Source: Malus domestica (Eukaryota > Streptophyta > Magnoliopsida > Rosales > Rosaceae). Taken from it: a stretch of 64,000 bases of DNA. Position numbers and translations under genes: made by a program. The stretch spans positions 6,659,001 through 6,723,000 of the forward strand of contig NC_091664.1 of the NCBI RefSeq assembly GCF_042453785.1, given 5' to 3'. Below the pieces are notes generated by a model. That model saw only the letters and a list, made by a program, of their open reading frames with translations, did not search any database and was not told where the DNA came from. Below are positions 22,570-32,954 of this stretch, piece by piece; the first letter of the stretch is position 1, and every line of letters begins with the position of its first letter.

Positions 22570-23190
22570 GTATTTATTGGATCTAATCAAATCCATTGAT
22601 TGAAAATTATTGATGGAAATTGTGGAGATTTGATTGGTTTGCTTGATCGATGTATGATTTGATTAGGTTGTTTATTAGTTGGAATTCGGATTAATTTGAT
22701 TTTGGTAATTGTTGTTTGTTCAATTTTATAAACGAATCAAAAGTTTCGATGAGGAATGTAGTGGTTGAGTTGCATATGTATACACACACACAGACGTTTG
22801 GTTTTTCTTCTATGCCAATATAGTTGAAATGGTTCTTTAATGTTGAGATTTTTATCAACTTTATGTTTAGATGTGTGCATCGCTCTTGGTTTTGAGTGTT
22901 TCATTCGGATTACGTTAATGGTTTGGAACGGATAGTCTGCATCGTGATATTTGGTAGAAATGGATGTGGTGAATCTGGTGATATGATCTAAATAGGGAGA
23001 TCTTCTTGAGGCACGATTGATTAGTTTGAGTTCTGGTTTTACTCTGTTGCTCTATTATTCTGCTTTATGTGTCTTAGGAAATTGATACCGAATCAAGGAC
23101 GTTTAACAGAATATTGATTCATAAAATTGGTCCAAAGATCTTGTATCTTGAATTTATTCGATTCGTATGTAATAATATAAGATTACGGTG
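22570..23190 (+). other. possible 3' UTR intron of the captured gene
   Basis: A GT donor (22570-22571) directly follows the SEC61-gamma stop codon. An acceptor TTGGTTGCAG ends at 24635, followed by a 49-nt exon-like piece (24636-24684) and a second GT. The gap fits a 3' UTR intron now swollen by the satellite. Otherwise 22570-23190 is T-rich non-coding DNA. Inference. Confidence 0.45.
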
Positions 23191-23194
23191 TCAT

Positions 23195-24575
23195 TTGTGT
23201 ACTGTGTGTGCAAGGTGTATACAGTGTGTGTTTGTGTACTGTGTATGCAGTGTGTATGTATGCAGGGTGTATGCAGGGTGTATGCAGTGTGTGTATGTAT
23301 GTATGCACTGTGTGTGTATTGCAGGGTGTGTGTGTAGTGTATGCAGTGTGTGTGTGTAGTGTATGTAGTGTGTGTGTGTGTGTGTAGTGTATGTAGTGTG
23401 TGTATGTATGTACTGTGTTTGCAGTGTGTATGTATGCAGTGTGTGTGTGTAGTGTATGTAGTGTGTGTGTAGTGTATGCAGTGTATGTAGTGTGTGTATG
23501 TATGTACTGTGTTTGCAGTTTGTATGTATGCAGGGTGTATGTAGTGTGTGTATACTTGCAGGGTGTGTGTGTAGTGTATGCAGTGTGTGTGTGTAGTGTA
23601 TGTAGTGTGTGTGTGTGTAGTGTACTGTGTTTGCAGTGTGTATGTATGCAGTGTGTGTGTAGTGTATGTATGCAGGGTGTAGTGTATGAAGTGTATGTAG
23701 TGTGTGTAGTGTACTGTGTTTGCAGTGTGTATGTATGCGGTGTGTGTGTGTAGTGTATGTAGTGAGTGTGAGTGAGTGTGAGTGTGAGTGTGTGTGCAGT
23801 GTGTGTGTGTGCAGTGTGTAAGCAGTGTGTGTGTGAATAAGTGTGTATGTGTGTAGTGTATGCAGTGTATGTAGTGTGTGTAGTGTACTGTGTTTGCAGT
23901 GTGTATGTATGCAGTGTGTGTGTGTAGTGTATGTAGTGAGTGTGAGTGAGTGTGAGTGTGAGTGTGAGTGTGTGTGCAGTGTGTGTGTGTGCAGTGTGTA
24001 AACAGTGTGTGTGTGTGCAGTGTGTGTGTGAATGAGTGTGTATGCAGTGTGTGTGTGTGTGCAGTGTGTGTGTACTGTGTGTGCAAGGTGTATGCAGTGT
24101 GTGTGTTTGTGTACTGTGTATGCAGTGTGTATGTATGCAGGGTGTATGCAGGGTGTGTATGTATGTATGCACTGTGTGTGTACTTGCAGGGTGTGTGTGT
24201 AGTGTATGCAGTGTGTGTGTGTAGTGTATGTAGTGTGTGTGTGTTTGTGTACTGTGTGTGCAAGGTGTATACAGTGTGTGTGTTTGTGTACTGTGTATGC
24301 AGTGTGTATGTATGCAGGGTGTATGCAGGGTGTATGCAGTGTGTGTATGTATGTATGCATTGTGTGTGTACTTGCAGGGTGTGTGTGTAGTGTATGTAGT
24401 GTGTGTGTGTAGTGTATGTGAGTGTGTGTATGTATGTACTGTGTTTGCAGTGTGTATGTATGCAGTGTGTGTGTGTAGTGTATGTAGTGTGTGTGTAGTG
24501 TATGCAGTGTATGTAGTGTGTGTATGTATGTACTGTGTTTGCAGTGTGTATGTATGCAGTGTGTATACAATGTGA
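23195..24575. repeat. 1.4 kb TG-rich satellite
   Basis: Almost entirely TGTGTG with interruptions such as AGTGTATGCAG, GTATGTATG and GTGAGTGTGAG, arranged as higher-order repeats: blocks near 23760 and 23935, and near 23190, 24080 and 24245, repeat one another over tens to hundreds of bases. It has few stops, so open frames of up to 485 codons occur on both strands. These are composition artefacts, rich in Cys-Val or His-Thr. Confidence 0.95.
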
Positions 24576-24796
24576 ATGTTTTGTATTGTGTGGGGTTGAT
24601 GCTGAATTGCAATTTGTTGTGGTTGTTGGTTGCAGAGAAGAGGAGCATAAACGGAAGGCTAAGGCTAAGGCTACTGCATTACAGGTGTCCTTTAATTTCC
24701 CTTTTCACATGCAATGCCTAGCAATGATAGCAATCCTCATACTAGTGTTCTTAGACACATGTTTATAGATGTATAAGAGTAGAACATTTTGAATAT

Positions 24797-25312
24797 GATG
24801 CCTCGGGTTAATGAAAACTTTTTTTTTTCAACGCCACCTGTATATTTGTTGCCTCGGGTTAATGAAAAGTTTTTTTTTTCAACGCCACCTGTATATTTGT
24901 TGCCTCGGGTTAATGAAAACTTTTTTTTTTCAACGCCACCTGTATATTTGTTGCCTCGGGTTAATGAAAACTTTTTTTTTTTCAACGCCACCTGTATATT
25001 TGTTGCCTCGGGTTAATGAATTTTTTTTTTTTTATTTGTTGCCTCGGGTTAATGAAAAGTTTTTTTTTTCAACGCCACCTGTATATTTGTTGCCTCGGGT
25101 TAATGAAAACTTTTTTTTTTTCAACGCCACCTGTATATTTGTTGCCTCGCCTCGGGTTAATGAAAACTTTTTTTTTTCAACGCCACCTGTATATTTGTTG
25201 CCTCGGGTTAATGAAATTTTTTTTTTTCAACGCCACCTGTATATTTGTTGCCTCGGGTTAATGATAACTTTTTTTTTCAACGCCATATGTATATTTGTTG
25301 CCTCGGGTTAAT
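24797..25312. repeat. 51-bp minisatellite, about 10 copies
   Basis: The unit contains TTGCCTCGGGTTAATGAAAA, a run of T, then CAACGCCACCTGTATATTTG. The marker CCTCGGG occurs at 24801, 24852, 24903, 24954, 25006, 25042, 25093, 25150, 25201, 25251 and 25301, so units are 50-52 bp except one of 36 bp and one of 57 bp. It ends about 45 bp before the transposase start codon and could be its promoter or leader. Confidence 0.95.
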
Positions 25313-25356
25313 GATTTAGTTAATTTGTTTATTGTTTTTTTTTTGTTTGGATAGAT

Positions 25357-26737
25357 ATGGATCGAAGGAAGCTTTTATTGATCTTATTGTTAGAGATGTC
25401 TTATTTGGAGACAATTTGTATTTGTACGATTCTTGTGGTGATGATGCTACGTGGCAAACAGAGACATGTTGAACGACTCACATTGACTAACCGTTCACTT
25501 ATTAGACGAGAGATTAGTTTGTGTTATCTGAATGGTATAATAGGGAATACTGATACTGAATGTGTTAACGAATTGAGAATGGATAGAAGGACTTTTGGCA
25601 TATTATGCGACTTACTTCGTCAAGATGGGAGGGTAAAAACTGATGGTTTGGTGTCTGTAGAGGAACAGGTGTGTATGACTTTACAAATATTAGCACATCA
25701 TACTAAGAATCGTAGTGTTGGCGGTAGATTTTATAGGTCGGGAGAGACTATAAGTAGGTATTTCAATAGCGTATTGCAAGGAATTTTGCGATTACAAGGT
25801 ACCCTACTAAAAGTCCCCCAGCCTGTGCCTATTGATTCTACAGATGCTAGGTGGCGATGTTTTAAGGTATGATGAGAAATTTTTTTCATTTTCCCTAAGC
25901 TTTAACTCTTCATTCCCTTTGTATAAATTAACAAAAAGTTTATTATTTTTGGTTTTTAAGAATTGCTTGGGAGCATTGGATGGAACACACATTGATGTGC
26001 ATGTACCTGAAATTGACAAACCAAGATACCGAACAAGAAAGGGTCGAGTCGCAACTAATGTGTTAGGTGTGTGTTCAGGAGATATGCAGTTCATATATGT
26101 GTTTCCGGGGTGGGAGGGTTCCGCATCAGACTCTAGAGTGCTACATGATGCGATTAGTAGGCCTAATGGTTTTAAGGTACCAGCGGGTAAGACTATTACT
26201 TAGTCTCAACTTTGTAAGTTAGGTTTAGTTTTGTTTGTCAACTACAAAACACTAATAAGGTCTGTTTTTTTTTCATTAGGTTGTTATTACCTTGTAGATG
26301 GTGGTTATACAAATGGTGAAGGATTCCTTGCACCCTATAGAGGAATACCTTATCATTTATCTGAATGGGAGGGACGAACACCTTCTAATAAGGAAGAATA
26401 TTTTAACATGAAGCATTCTAAGGCAAGGAATGTAATTGAACGCTGTTTTGGCTTGCTAAAAGGAAGGTGGTCGATACTAAGGAGTCCATCTTTCTATCCA
26501 ATAAGGACACAAGGTCGAATAATTACCGCTTGTTGCCTACTACACAATCTTATTAGGCAAGAGATGTCAGTAGATCCAATGGAGAATTTGCCAATAATAG
26601 AAGATGGACAAAATACAGAAGAAGGTGAATATGTTGGTAGTGTTCAAACATCGGACCAGTGGACTGCAATGAGGAATGATATGGCTCAGGAAATGTATAA
26701 TGAGTGGAGAGCAATTAGGAACCAGCAACCGAACTAG
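25357..26737 (+). CDS. PIF/Harbinger DDE transposase
   Basis: Three exons, 25357-25866, 25961-26186 and 26280-26737 (1194 nt, 397 residues), with GT-AG introns of 94 and 93 bp in matching phases. The DDE catalytic residues lie in [11 protein letters not shown] (first Asp), [11 protein letters not shown] (second Asp) and [14 protein letters not shown] (Glu); all three blocks are intact. Upstream is the helical N-terminal region [15 protein letters not shown] with a helix-turn-helix-like segment. The nuclease cuts and pastes the element and in the family needs the Myb/SANT partner encoded 180 bp downstream. The start MDRRKLLL follows a minisatellite. No stop or frameshift is seen, so the gene appears functional. 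Confidence 0.94.
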
Positions 26738-26917
26738 CTATATGTTTTAATGATAACATTTTATTTTAGTATTCCTTTTTATCATGCATTTGTTAGATAT
26801 TAGCACAATGATTGGATGGTATGCAAATTAATTGGATATTATGCAAGTTGATTGGATATTATGCAAATTGATTATTTGTATGGTATTTTCCTTCATTAAA
26901 ATATTTTTTGTTTAGGT

Positions 26918-27908
26918 ATGGATAACGATAATATTTTGAATGCTACTCAAGAGCCAAAAGGAAGAAGGCGTAAATGGGAAGCATTTGAGGAAGAAGTATT
27001 ACTAGGAGTTCTTGAGGATTTTGTTGCTCGGAAGCAACGGTGTGACACCGGTGCTTTCAAACAAGGTACTTTGGTTGAAATAGCAAAAGCTGTCAATGTT
27101 TTATGTCCTCATTCAAATATAAAGGCAAATCCACATATTGAGTCCAAGTTGAAGAAATGGAAAAAAACATATAGTATGGTCGTTGACATGATAAACACAA
27201 GTGGATTTGCATGGAATGATGTCAAAAAGTGCGTTGAAGTTGACAGTGATGACGCATGGCAAACTTATGTGCAGGTTCATATCCTATTTTATTTATGCAT
27301 TAGTTATATTCTTGCTGCTATATTTGTTACGCATGCTAAATTTTAGTTTTGCTATGTTGATATAATCTTAGAGAAATAAAGAAGCCGATGGATGGAGAAG
27401 CAAACCTTTTCCACTGTTTGATAGATTTGCATATATATTTGGAAAAGATCGGGCTACGGGTAATGTAGCCGAAACCCCTGCTCAAATGGTGGAGGAACAA
27501 AGTCATGATCATGTTGGTGAAAGTGATATTGGAGGTGAAAATTTTGTTTCTTCAATGAACCAACAAAGCCAACAAAGCACCCCATCTGAAAATAGCCAAA
27601 GAAAGAGGAAAAGAGCTGTGGGAAGTTCAAGTGATGGAACCGAGGCACTTATCAGTGGACTGAAAGATTTTTATGTTGAAAGTGGGAAGAGGATGCAAAT
27701 GGTAACTGAAGCTTTAGTTCAAGGTACTGCAGATCATACTGACATAGCTAATGAACTTGAAGCAATGGGTCTCTCTCCTATGGATCAAATTGATGCATTG
27801 TCTCTTATTTTGGATAAACCAAAAAATGTGGGAGTGTTCAGGGCAATCAAACCGGAACTCAAGAAAGTGTTCGTCCAAAGGCTTTTAAGCGACAACGCAA
27901 GCGGATGA
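26918..27908 (+). CDS. Harbinger Myb/SANT-like DNA-binding protein (ORF1)
   Basis: Two exons, 26918-27274 and 27372-27908 (894 nt, 297 residues), with a 97-bp GT-AG intron in phase 0. Residues 15-120 form a Myb/SANT-like domain (RRKWEAFEEEVLLGVLEDFV, later LKKWKKTYSMVVDM and GFAWNDVKKCVEVDSDDAW). After a Gln/Ser-rich linker and the basic RKRKRA, a C-terminal helical part (EALISGLKDFYVESGKRMQM, then DILNEL-like AELEAMGLSP) resembles the tail common to these transposon proteins and plant Myb_DNA-bind_3 proteins. In Harbinger and PIF elements this protein helps bring the transposase into the nucleus and to the element ends. Same strand as the transposase. Confidence 0.9.
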
Positions 27909-28535
27909 GGATTTTGGCTAATGTTAACATGGATGTATTTTATTAACGTTAACATGGATGTATTTTATTAATCATACAATCTTATGTTATGACTTATAAC
28001 TTAGCTTTGCACTAGTATTTTGGCTTATGTTAACTAGCCATTTTGTACATTATGGAGATCTATTTTGGCTAATGTTAACTAATGTTAACTAGGATTTTCT
28101 AAATTATGGAGATCTTATGTACTTGTATTTGTTGAAGTTGCATGTATTGGCCACTATTATTTTTCTTCTGTTGGGTGATAGAGTTTAAATCAAGCTACAT
28201 TTGCAAATTAAACCCAATTCTATTAGCAGGTAATAGAAACAAAACAATTGTCAATTTTTTTTAAGATTCATAATATACATGGCAAAAATATGCTCCAATT
28301 AACCCATATCATGAGATTTGTAGCATTACTCTATTACACAATGGCAACAATTTGTAGTTCTAGTCTAAGCAAACACAAATCTGGTGAACAGTACTGTTTT
28401 TCTTATCCTGCTTCTTAGTCCGAGACTGCACCAAACGCTTCACTAAGTTAGTCCAGCTTAGTCCAGTCTAAGCCAGTCCAGCTTAGTCCCGGCAGCTAGT
28501 CCAGTCCGAGACAGTCCGGCGCAACAAACGCACCC
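27909..28535 (+). other. 3' part of the Harbinger element, no gene
   Basis: It contains a short tandem repeat of TTAACATGGATGTATTTTATTA (27920-27970) and repeated TTTTGGCTAATGTTAACT. The end (28410-28535) is dense in AGTCC and its complement (for example TTAGTCCAGCTTAGTCCAG), as expected for transposase-binding subterminal repeats. Confidence 0.75.
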
Positions 28536-28538
28536 ATA
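28536..28538. repeat. target-site duplication ATA, right
   Basis: Right copy of the ATA. It is followed by ATTTCTTGTTTATTGG, which is the continuation of the LINE RNase H coding sequence (ISCLLD). Confidence 0.75.
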
Positions 28539-28960
28539 ATTTCTTGTTTATTGGATAGTATGGACAATGCACACTGGGAGGTGAACCCCATATTGTCTCG
28601 GGCAATGGATATTGGTAATTCATTACTCACATGTACCTAGTCTTGGGTCCCAAGATTGGGGAATGAAGTGGCGGACTTCGTGGCGTCGTTCTAGTCTACA
28701 GAGATGTGCAACTCTGTCTGGGTCGAAAAACCCCCATCTTCGTTTGTAAGAATTTTAAACAAGGACGGGTTACCATGTCTTCCGTAGTTTTTTGGCATTG
28801 TGGGGTAGGGTCAACATTTGTGCCATGTTTGGCGGCGTCTATGTATGCCCTGACCTCATATATCTTTTGCTCTGTTTGCCGTTTCTTTGCCGTTTCTTGG
28901 TTCCCCTGGTTATAATACTTCCAGTTTATCAAAAAAATAAAAATAACAAGAACATAATTC
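28539..28960 (+). pseudogene. LINE RNase H end and 3' tail
   Basis: The LINE resumes as ISCLLDSMDNAHWEVNP, then (after an in-frame stretch) SWVPRLGNEVADFVAS, the conserved end of plant LINE RNase H. A 3' untranslated part with CGTTTCTTTGCCGTTTCTTG follows, and an A-rich tail (AAAAAAATAAAAATAACAA) near 28930. Confidence 0.8.
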
Positions 28961-29651
28961 CAACGCTAGGGTTCTTGCAAATAAAAATCCGAAACTGCAA
29001 AATAATAATCCCAAAAGTAGTAAGAAACTAAAAGAAACTCTATAAAAATCATTTGCATATAGTGCTACACGTAAATATGAAAGAATATATTATGCTTTTA
29101 TCTGGATTGTGCATGGAAGGACATCTCAGCTCTGAATCATCTTGTGATCCCAAAATCACCATATAACAGTAGATCCAACAAACTCAACCAGCTCACCTTC
29201 AACACTCTAGTGAACTACCAAATAGACCACACAATAGCCAAATTCACCTATAAAAAGAATATTTAAATTGTCTAAAGCTAGATTACAAAATTGCATGTGG
29301 ACACAATATCGCTTGTATAAAAGAAAAAGGAATTCACTATGTACATAAAAGTTATTTTAATCGTGATGAAGAGTAACCAAACAAAAAATAATCTTAATCT
29401 GATGGACACAGTTCAACATCAGATGAAAACTTATTCATCGAATCACAAGATTCTATTAGGGTTGTTTAGTATGGGATCCCGAAACCCGAACTAACCCTTT
29501 CCAAAATAGGAATCCGAATATCGATTTTGAACCAAAATTTTGGAATTCTCGAAATGTTTTCGATTTTTCAAGACGGATCAGGATTGAATTTTGGCTTTTG
29601 GGCTGAAATTTGAGATCTTGACCTGAAATTTTGTCAGCCCAATTTCATACA
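28961..29651. other. non-coding, no gene seen
   Basis: AT-rich DNA with no long open frame. The last part, 29465-29640, has CCCGAAACCCGAAC and TTTCGATTTTTC runs resembling the ends of small DNA transposons seen elsewhere in the window (31640, 32900). Confidence 0.5.
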
Positions 29652-31636
29652 TTTGACAACCCGTCCCTAATTTTACAATTTTATTAATTTTAAATGAGTG
29701 AATGGACGAAAATGCCCCTAGAGGCGAGATTGTTGACTTTTGTTAATAGTCATTTCCGTACGCATATGAGCTATTATTTTACCTTAGCCTTGAAGTACTC
29801 GACGATACAAAAGCATAGGCGCAAGCAGAATCGAATTTGGAGATACGATAAAGATTTTACCTAACTACGAAATTTAAGGGTGTTTCATGAAATTTGAATT
29901 TTGGGTATTTTAATATTTTCTGAGTGGATATTTTAATTATTTATAATTTTTCTGGCCTATAGGGCCCACACCCACACAAACTCTCCACTATCTTCTTGCC
30001 ATCTTTCATCTTTTCCACCACTCTTATACGCTCTTTCTTCTCTCGATCTTCTCTCTCTATTACTCTCACTTCTCCCTCACTTCTCTCTTGTGTCTCACCC
30101 TACAACAACAATGGTGACACTAGGGTCCATCAACTCGCCATCTTTTTCGGTGAGGTCAACCAAACCACCACTTGGGTTTTCTTTCTCTTCCCTCTTCCCT
30201 CAGTCTTTCTTTCATCCCCGTCAAACTCTTTTACTCTCTCGTCTTTTTGCGATGCACCAAGATGGTGCAGTAGCAAACACCGAGCCACCACCATCATCGT
30301 TTTGACGAGTTTCAACCACAAAATAACTCACTCCATTCTCTCATTCGATTTTTTCACTCTCTGGACCTCGTGCACATTGCATAGAAACGTAACAGGGAAA
30401 GCCGCCATATTTTCCGCACAAGCTCGCAAACTTCCTACAAGGAACCGTTATGGGGAAGACTTTCCAGATTTTTTGGCTACTTTCAAGCCCTTTTGGCCAA
30501 CTCTAGCCACGGTTGAGGAACCCAATGGTGCGATTACTATTGGAGACTCCGGCTTTCCTAGTTCAAACGGCTGCAACCTCGCAAGTATCTGTGAGTGGGC
30601 CTTTTCTTTTATATAGTATATATATTATTTGAGTTTCCATACATAGATTAATAATGCAGTTTCTAAGTAATGCCATAATTAAACTGACTTTATAAGAATT
30701 GTCGTGATGATGAAAATTGTGAGATTAATATGAATCCTACGAGGATGCACAAGTATGCATATTATTACGAGATACCTTATTTATATTTACAGTGGTGAAT
30801 AGTATTATGTTGAGGTAAATTATTAATTTACCATTGTATGATTTTATTTATGTTCGTTGCTACACCAATATTAGTACTCGCCCAGGTCAGGGCTAGTCTT
30901 TCATGTGTATGTTCAAATTGCACACACGCTCACTTTGGATCCATTGTAGGTGTCAGTCTTGTCCTAGATTGCTATAGGCAATTAGGACTTATATGTGATG
31001 CGCATAACACCAGTCTTCATGTGATTGTAGTATTAGAGCGTATTACACTTAGTCTTGTTCATGTCAGAATATATTTGCATGAACTCGTGTGTCAGCATAT
31101 GTCGATGAGCACACAATATGATATATTTGTTATGTGAGATTATTTGATTACTGGACGTTAGGTGTTTATTTAAGAATTATTGTGATGTATTGAATTCTTG
31201 AGATATTGAAGGCTACGGTAAGTATTTTCATACTATACGTGATATCTATATTTGGAAACTATATTTGTTTTACGGCGAGGGGTTATTACGTTTTGAAAAG
31301 ATTTTTACAAAACTTTATTTTTAGGCCCACTCACCTTTGTTTTTCGCCCCTCCAGGTTTTAGTAGCTGAGCTTTCGTATCGATGAGGGTTCTAAGCAAAT
31401 CTTGGTATGGGAGGTTACTTTCGATGGTATAATTTTCAACCTACTCTACTGTACTTTACTTATGCTCTATTATCACATGTGAAATGAGTTCATTCCCGCT
31501 CACAAGCGCACTTTTTCATTTAGGCACTTTTAAGTTTAAATTTACTCACATTTTCCACATCACTACACCTTATGGCTTCGTCACCCTCCTGGTGTTGGCC
31601 AGCACAGCTCGATTCGGAGCCCAGGTGGACATTCCG

Positions 31637-32918
31637 GGTAAGGCTGGGTTCGATACGAAACGGTTCAATTTTTTGCCACAACCGAAATGGAACCAAAATT
31701 TTGATTCGTTGCAAAATTTTTTTGGTTTTTTTGCTTTGATTTTTTTTTGGTTTGGTTTTTTCCGATTCGGTTTTGGCCTGGTTTTGGTTTTTTTTTTTTC
31801 CTTCTTCTTCTTCTTCAACAATAAGGAAATAGCCAGATGAATCACATAGGGGATCATACCACTATGGACTAAAAGGAAACTGACCAGGAAACAGAAACAG
31901 AACTCGAATAAGCAGTAGAAACAATAGCTTGAAGGCAGTGAGATAGCCATAGTAAGCAATGTATGCAAGCAGGTTCTACCATTCAGGGAATCAAGCATCA
32001 ATACCAAATAAATATCCCACATCAAATTGATAGTTAATATTTGGAAATAAAAACCAAATTTTCAAATCTAAGAAAAAAAAGTTCGGATTTTCACATGCAT
32101 TTGCTCCCGCATCAAGAAGCTTTTGGACGCAAGAGATCTTGCCATGCATTGCAGCCAACGTCAATGGAGTCTGAACAATTTTCGACCAAACAAATCACAA
32201 GATAATTAGAACAAGAAATAAAACAGAAAAACCCAGAAAACCCATTTGCCCAAAATCCAGAAAAACTCAGAACAATAATTGATTTGGTGAAATCCCAATG
32301 AAGCAAATGAAGAACCCACCTCAATCTGGCCATTAGCGGTGGCGATATGAAGAATAGAGTGCCGGTCGTAAATAGGGGCAATATTGCACACAGATGTAGC
32401 ATAACCCAATCAGAACCTATTTGAATAGATAAACAGAATAGAAAATTAAACAGAGAGAAGTGAGAGTGTAAGACTAACCTGTTGTGACAGAGAGAAAAAA
32501 AGTTTGAGAGAGTGAGAGATAGAGAGTTTCAGAGGAGGTTCAGAGGCTGTGCGAACTGGGAAAATGGGAGACTCTCTACGTAGGGTAGAGTTAATCTACG
32601 GGGTAGATGGGAATTAATCTGTATAAATATGCCACTGATAATGGTATTACCAAGAAACAACCTGCTGTCAAAATGGTTTAAGGGAAACGCACTCAACAAA
32701 AGGGGAATGGGTTTGAACCTCTTTGGCTATAATTGTTTTTTGTGTTTTTTTATAATTAAATATATTTTGGTTTGGTTCGGTTCAATTCAGTTTTCGAACC
32801 TCAAAAATCAAAACCGAACCAACCAAATTCTGTTCGGTTCGATTTGACAGTTTCGGTTCTATTTTTTTCGACCTCGGTCCGATTTTTTTTAGTTTTCGGT
32901 TTTTTGAACCCACCCCTA
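31637..32918 (-). mobile_element. hAT-like non-autonomous transposon carrying an ankyrin gene fragment
   Basis: Ends are inverted: GTAAGGCTGGGTTCGATACG on the left, and the reverse complement of the right end reads TAGGGGTGGGTTCAAAAAAC. Both flanks carry ATTCCG (31631-31636 and 32919-32924), a candidate duplication. Subterminal runs of GGTTTGGTTCGGTTC occur on both sides. Between the ends lie exons of a host gene on the minus strand, so this looks like a gene-carrying (Pack-type) transposon. The class (hAT) is inferred from the end motif. Confidence 0.65.
31930..32409 (-). pseudogene. captured XBAT-like ankyrin repeat gene, three exons
   Basis: Minus-strand exons: about 32409-32320, ending at a GT donor after ...HSILHIATANGQIE; 32170-32098, beginning after a CAG acceptor with TPLTLAAMHGKISCVQKLLD; and about 31995-31930, with MLDSLNGRTCLH. 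The order and motifs match the ankyrin repeats of XBAT-type plant RING ubiquitin ligases, where such a GQIE/TPL junction and a LNGRTCLH repeat are found. There is no RING domain. After LNGRTCLH the frame is lost. No start codon can be assigned. It is a gene fragment carried by a transposon. Confidence 0.75.
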
Positions 32919-32939
32919 ATTCCGAGTCAAGGTGTGTCA

Positions 32940-32954
32940 GTTTGTTATCAGAGC
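32940..32954 (+). other. primer binding site of element A
   Basis: The bases GTTTGTTATCAGAGC directly follow the LTR end. They match the initiator tRNA-Met-complementary TGGTATCAGAGC with one change in its first bases. Here the match stops after about 12 nt and the next bases (ATAAGTTTGGGC) are not tRNA. Contrast the array at 45682-51488. Confidence 0.7.

Larger units (their letters stand above)
21971..28535 (+). mobile_element. autonomous PIF/Harbinger transposon (6565 bp) with captured SEC61-gamma gene
   Basis: Terminal inverted repeats read GGGCGTGTTTGTTTGACC on the left and GGGTGCGTTTGTTGCGCC on the right (13 of 18 identical). The target is duplicated as ATA (21968-21970 and 28536-28538). 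Without the element and one ATA the LINE RNase H reads DC-stop-HIISCLLDSMDN, so the insertion is exact. In order it holds a SEC61-gamma gene, a TG-rich satellite, a 51-bp minisatellite, a DDE transposase gene and a Myb/SANT gene. This is the two-protein plan of plant Harbinger elements. Many AGTCC/GGACT repeats lie near both ends. Both element proteins look intact, so recent activity is plausible. Confidence 0.93.
14580..28960 (+). mobile_element. L1-type LINE, interrupted by three later insertions
   Basis: One non-LTR retrotransposon can be followed from ORF1 (14800 on) through zinc knuckle, endonuclease, reverse transcriptase, zf-RVT and RNase H to an A-rich tail near 28930-28960. It is split by a hAT-like element (14924-15724), a solo LTR (20004-21300) and a Harbinger transposon (21971-28535). 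Removing the first and last restores the reading frame across the join, which shows they are later insertions. Stops and frameshifts throughout and a missing block of reverse transcriptase show that it is dead. The 5' end is not defined. Confidence 0.85.
29652..32939 (+). repeat. 5' LTR of element A (about 2.0 kb plus a 1.28 kb insert)
   Basis: It begins near TTTGACAACCCGTCCC and ends GGTGTGTCA before the primer site. TATA-like ATATAGTATATATATT occurs at about 30612-30630. A Ser/Pro-rich open frame of 206 codons (29996-30616) lies in the LTR, but its homologue in the 3' LTR is broken. The same LTR family forms the array at 45682-51488. The insert 31637-32918 splits the 3' part; removing it joins GGACATTCCG to AGTCAAGGTGTGTCA. 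Confidence 0.85.

Noticed and set aside
23191..24648. Open frames of up to 485 codons (His/Thr-rich on the minus strand, Cys/Val-rich on the plus strand)
   Set aside because: They arise because TG/CA repeats rarely form stop codons in the frames; composition is repetitive and no start context or splice logic fits a gene.
24737..25311. Repeated-protein frames (NENFFFSTPPVYLLPRV and its shadows) over the minisatellite
   Set aside because: Open on both strands because the 51-bp unit is divisible by three and lacks stops; not a gene.
29996..30616. 206-codon plus-strand frame in the LTR of element A
   Set aside because: It lies in LTR sequence and is broken in the second LTR (43592-44089 region); a chance pyrimidine-rich frame.
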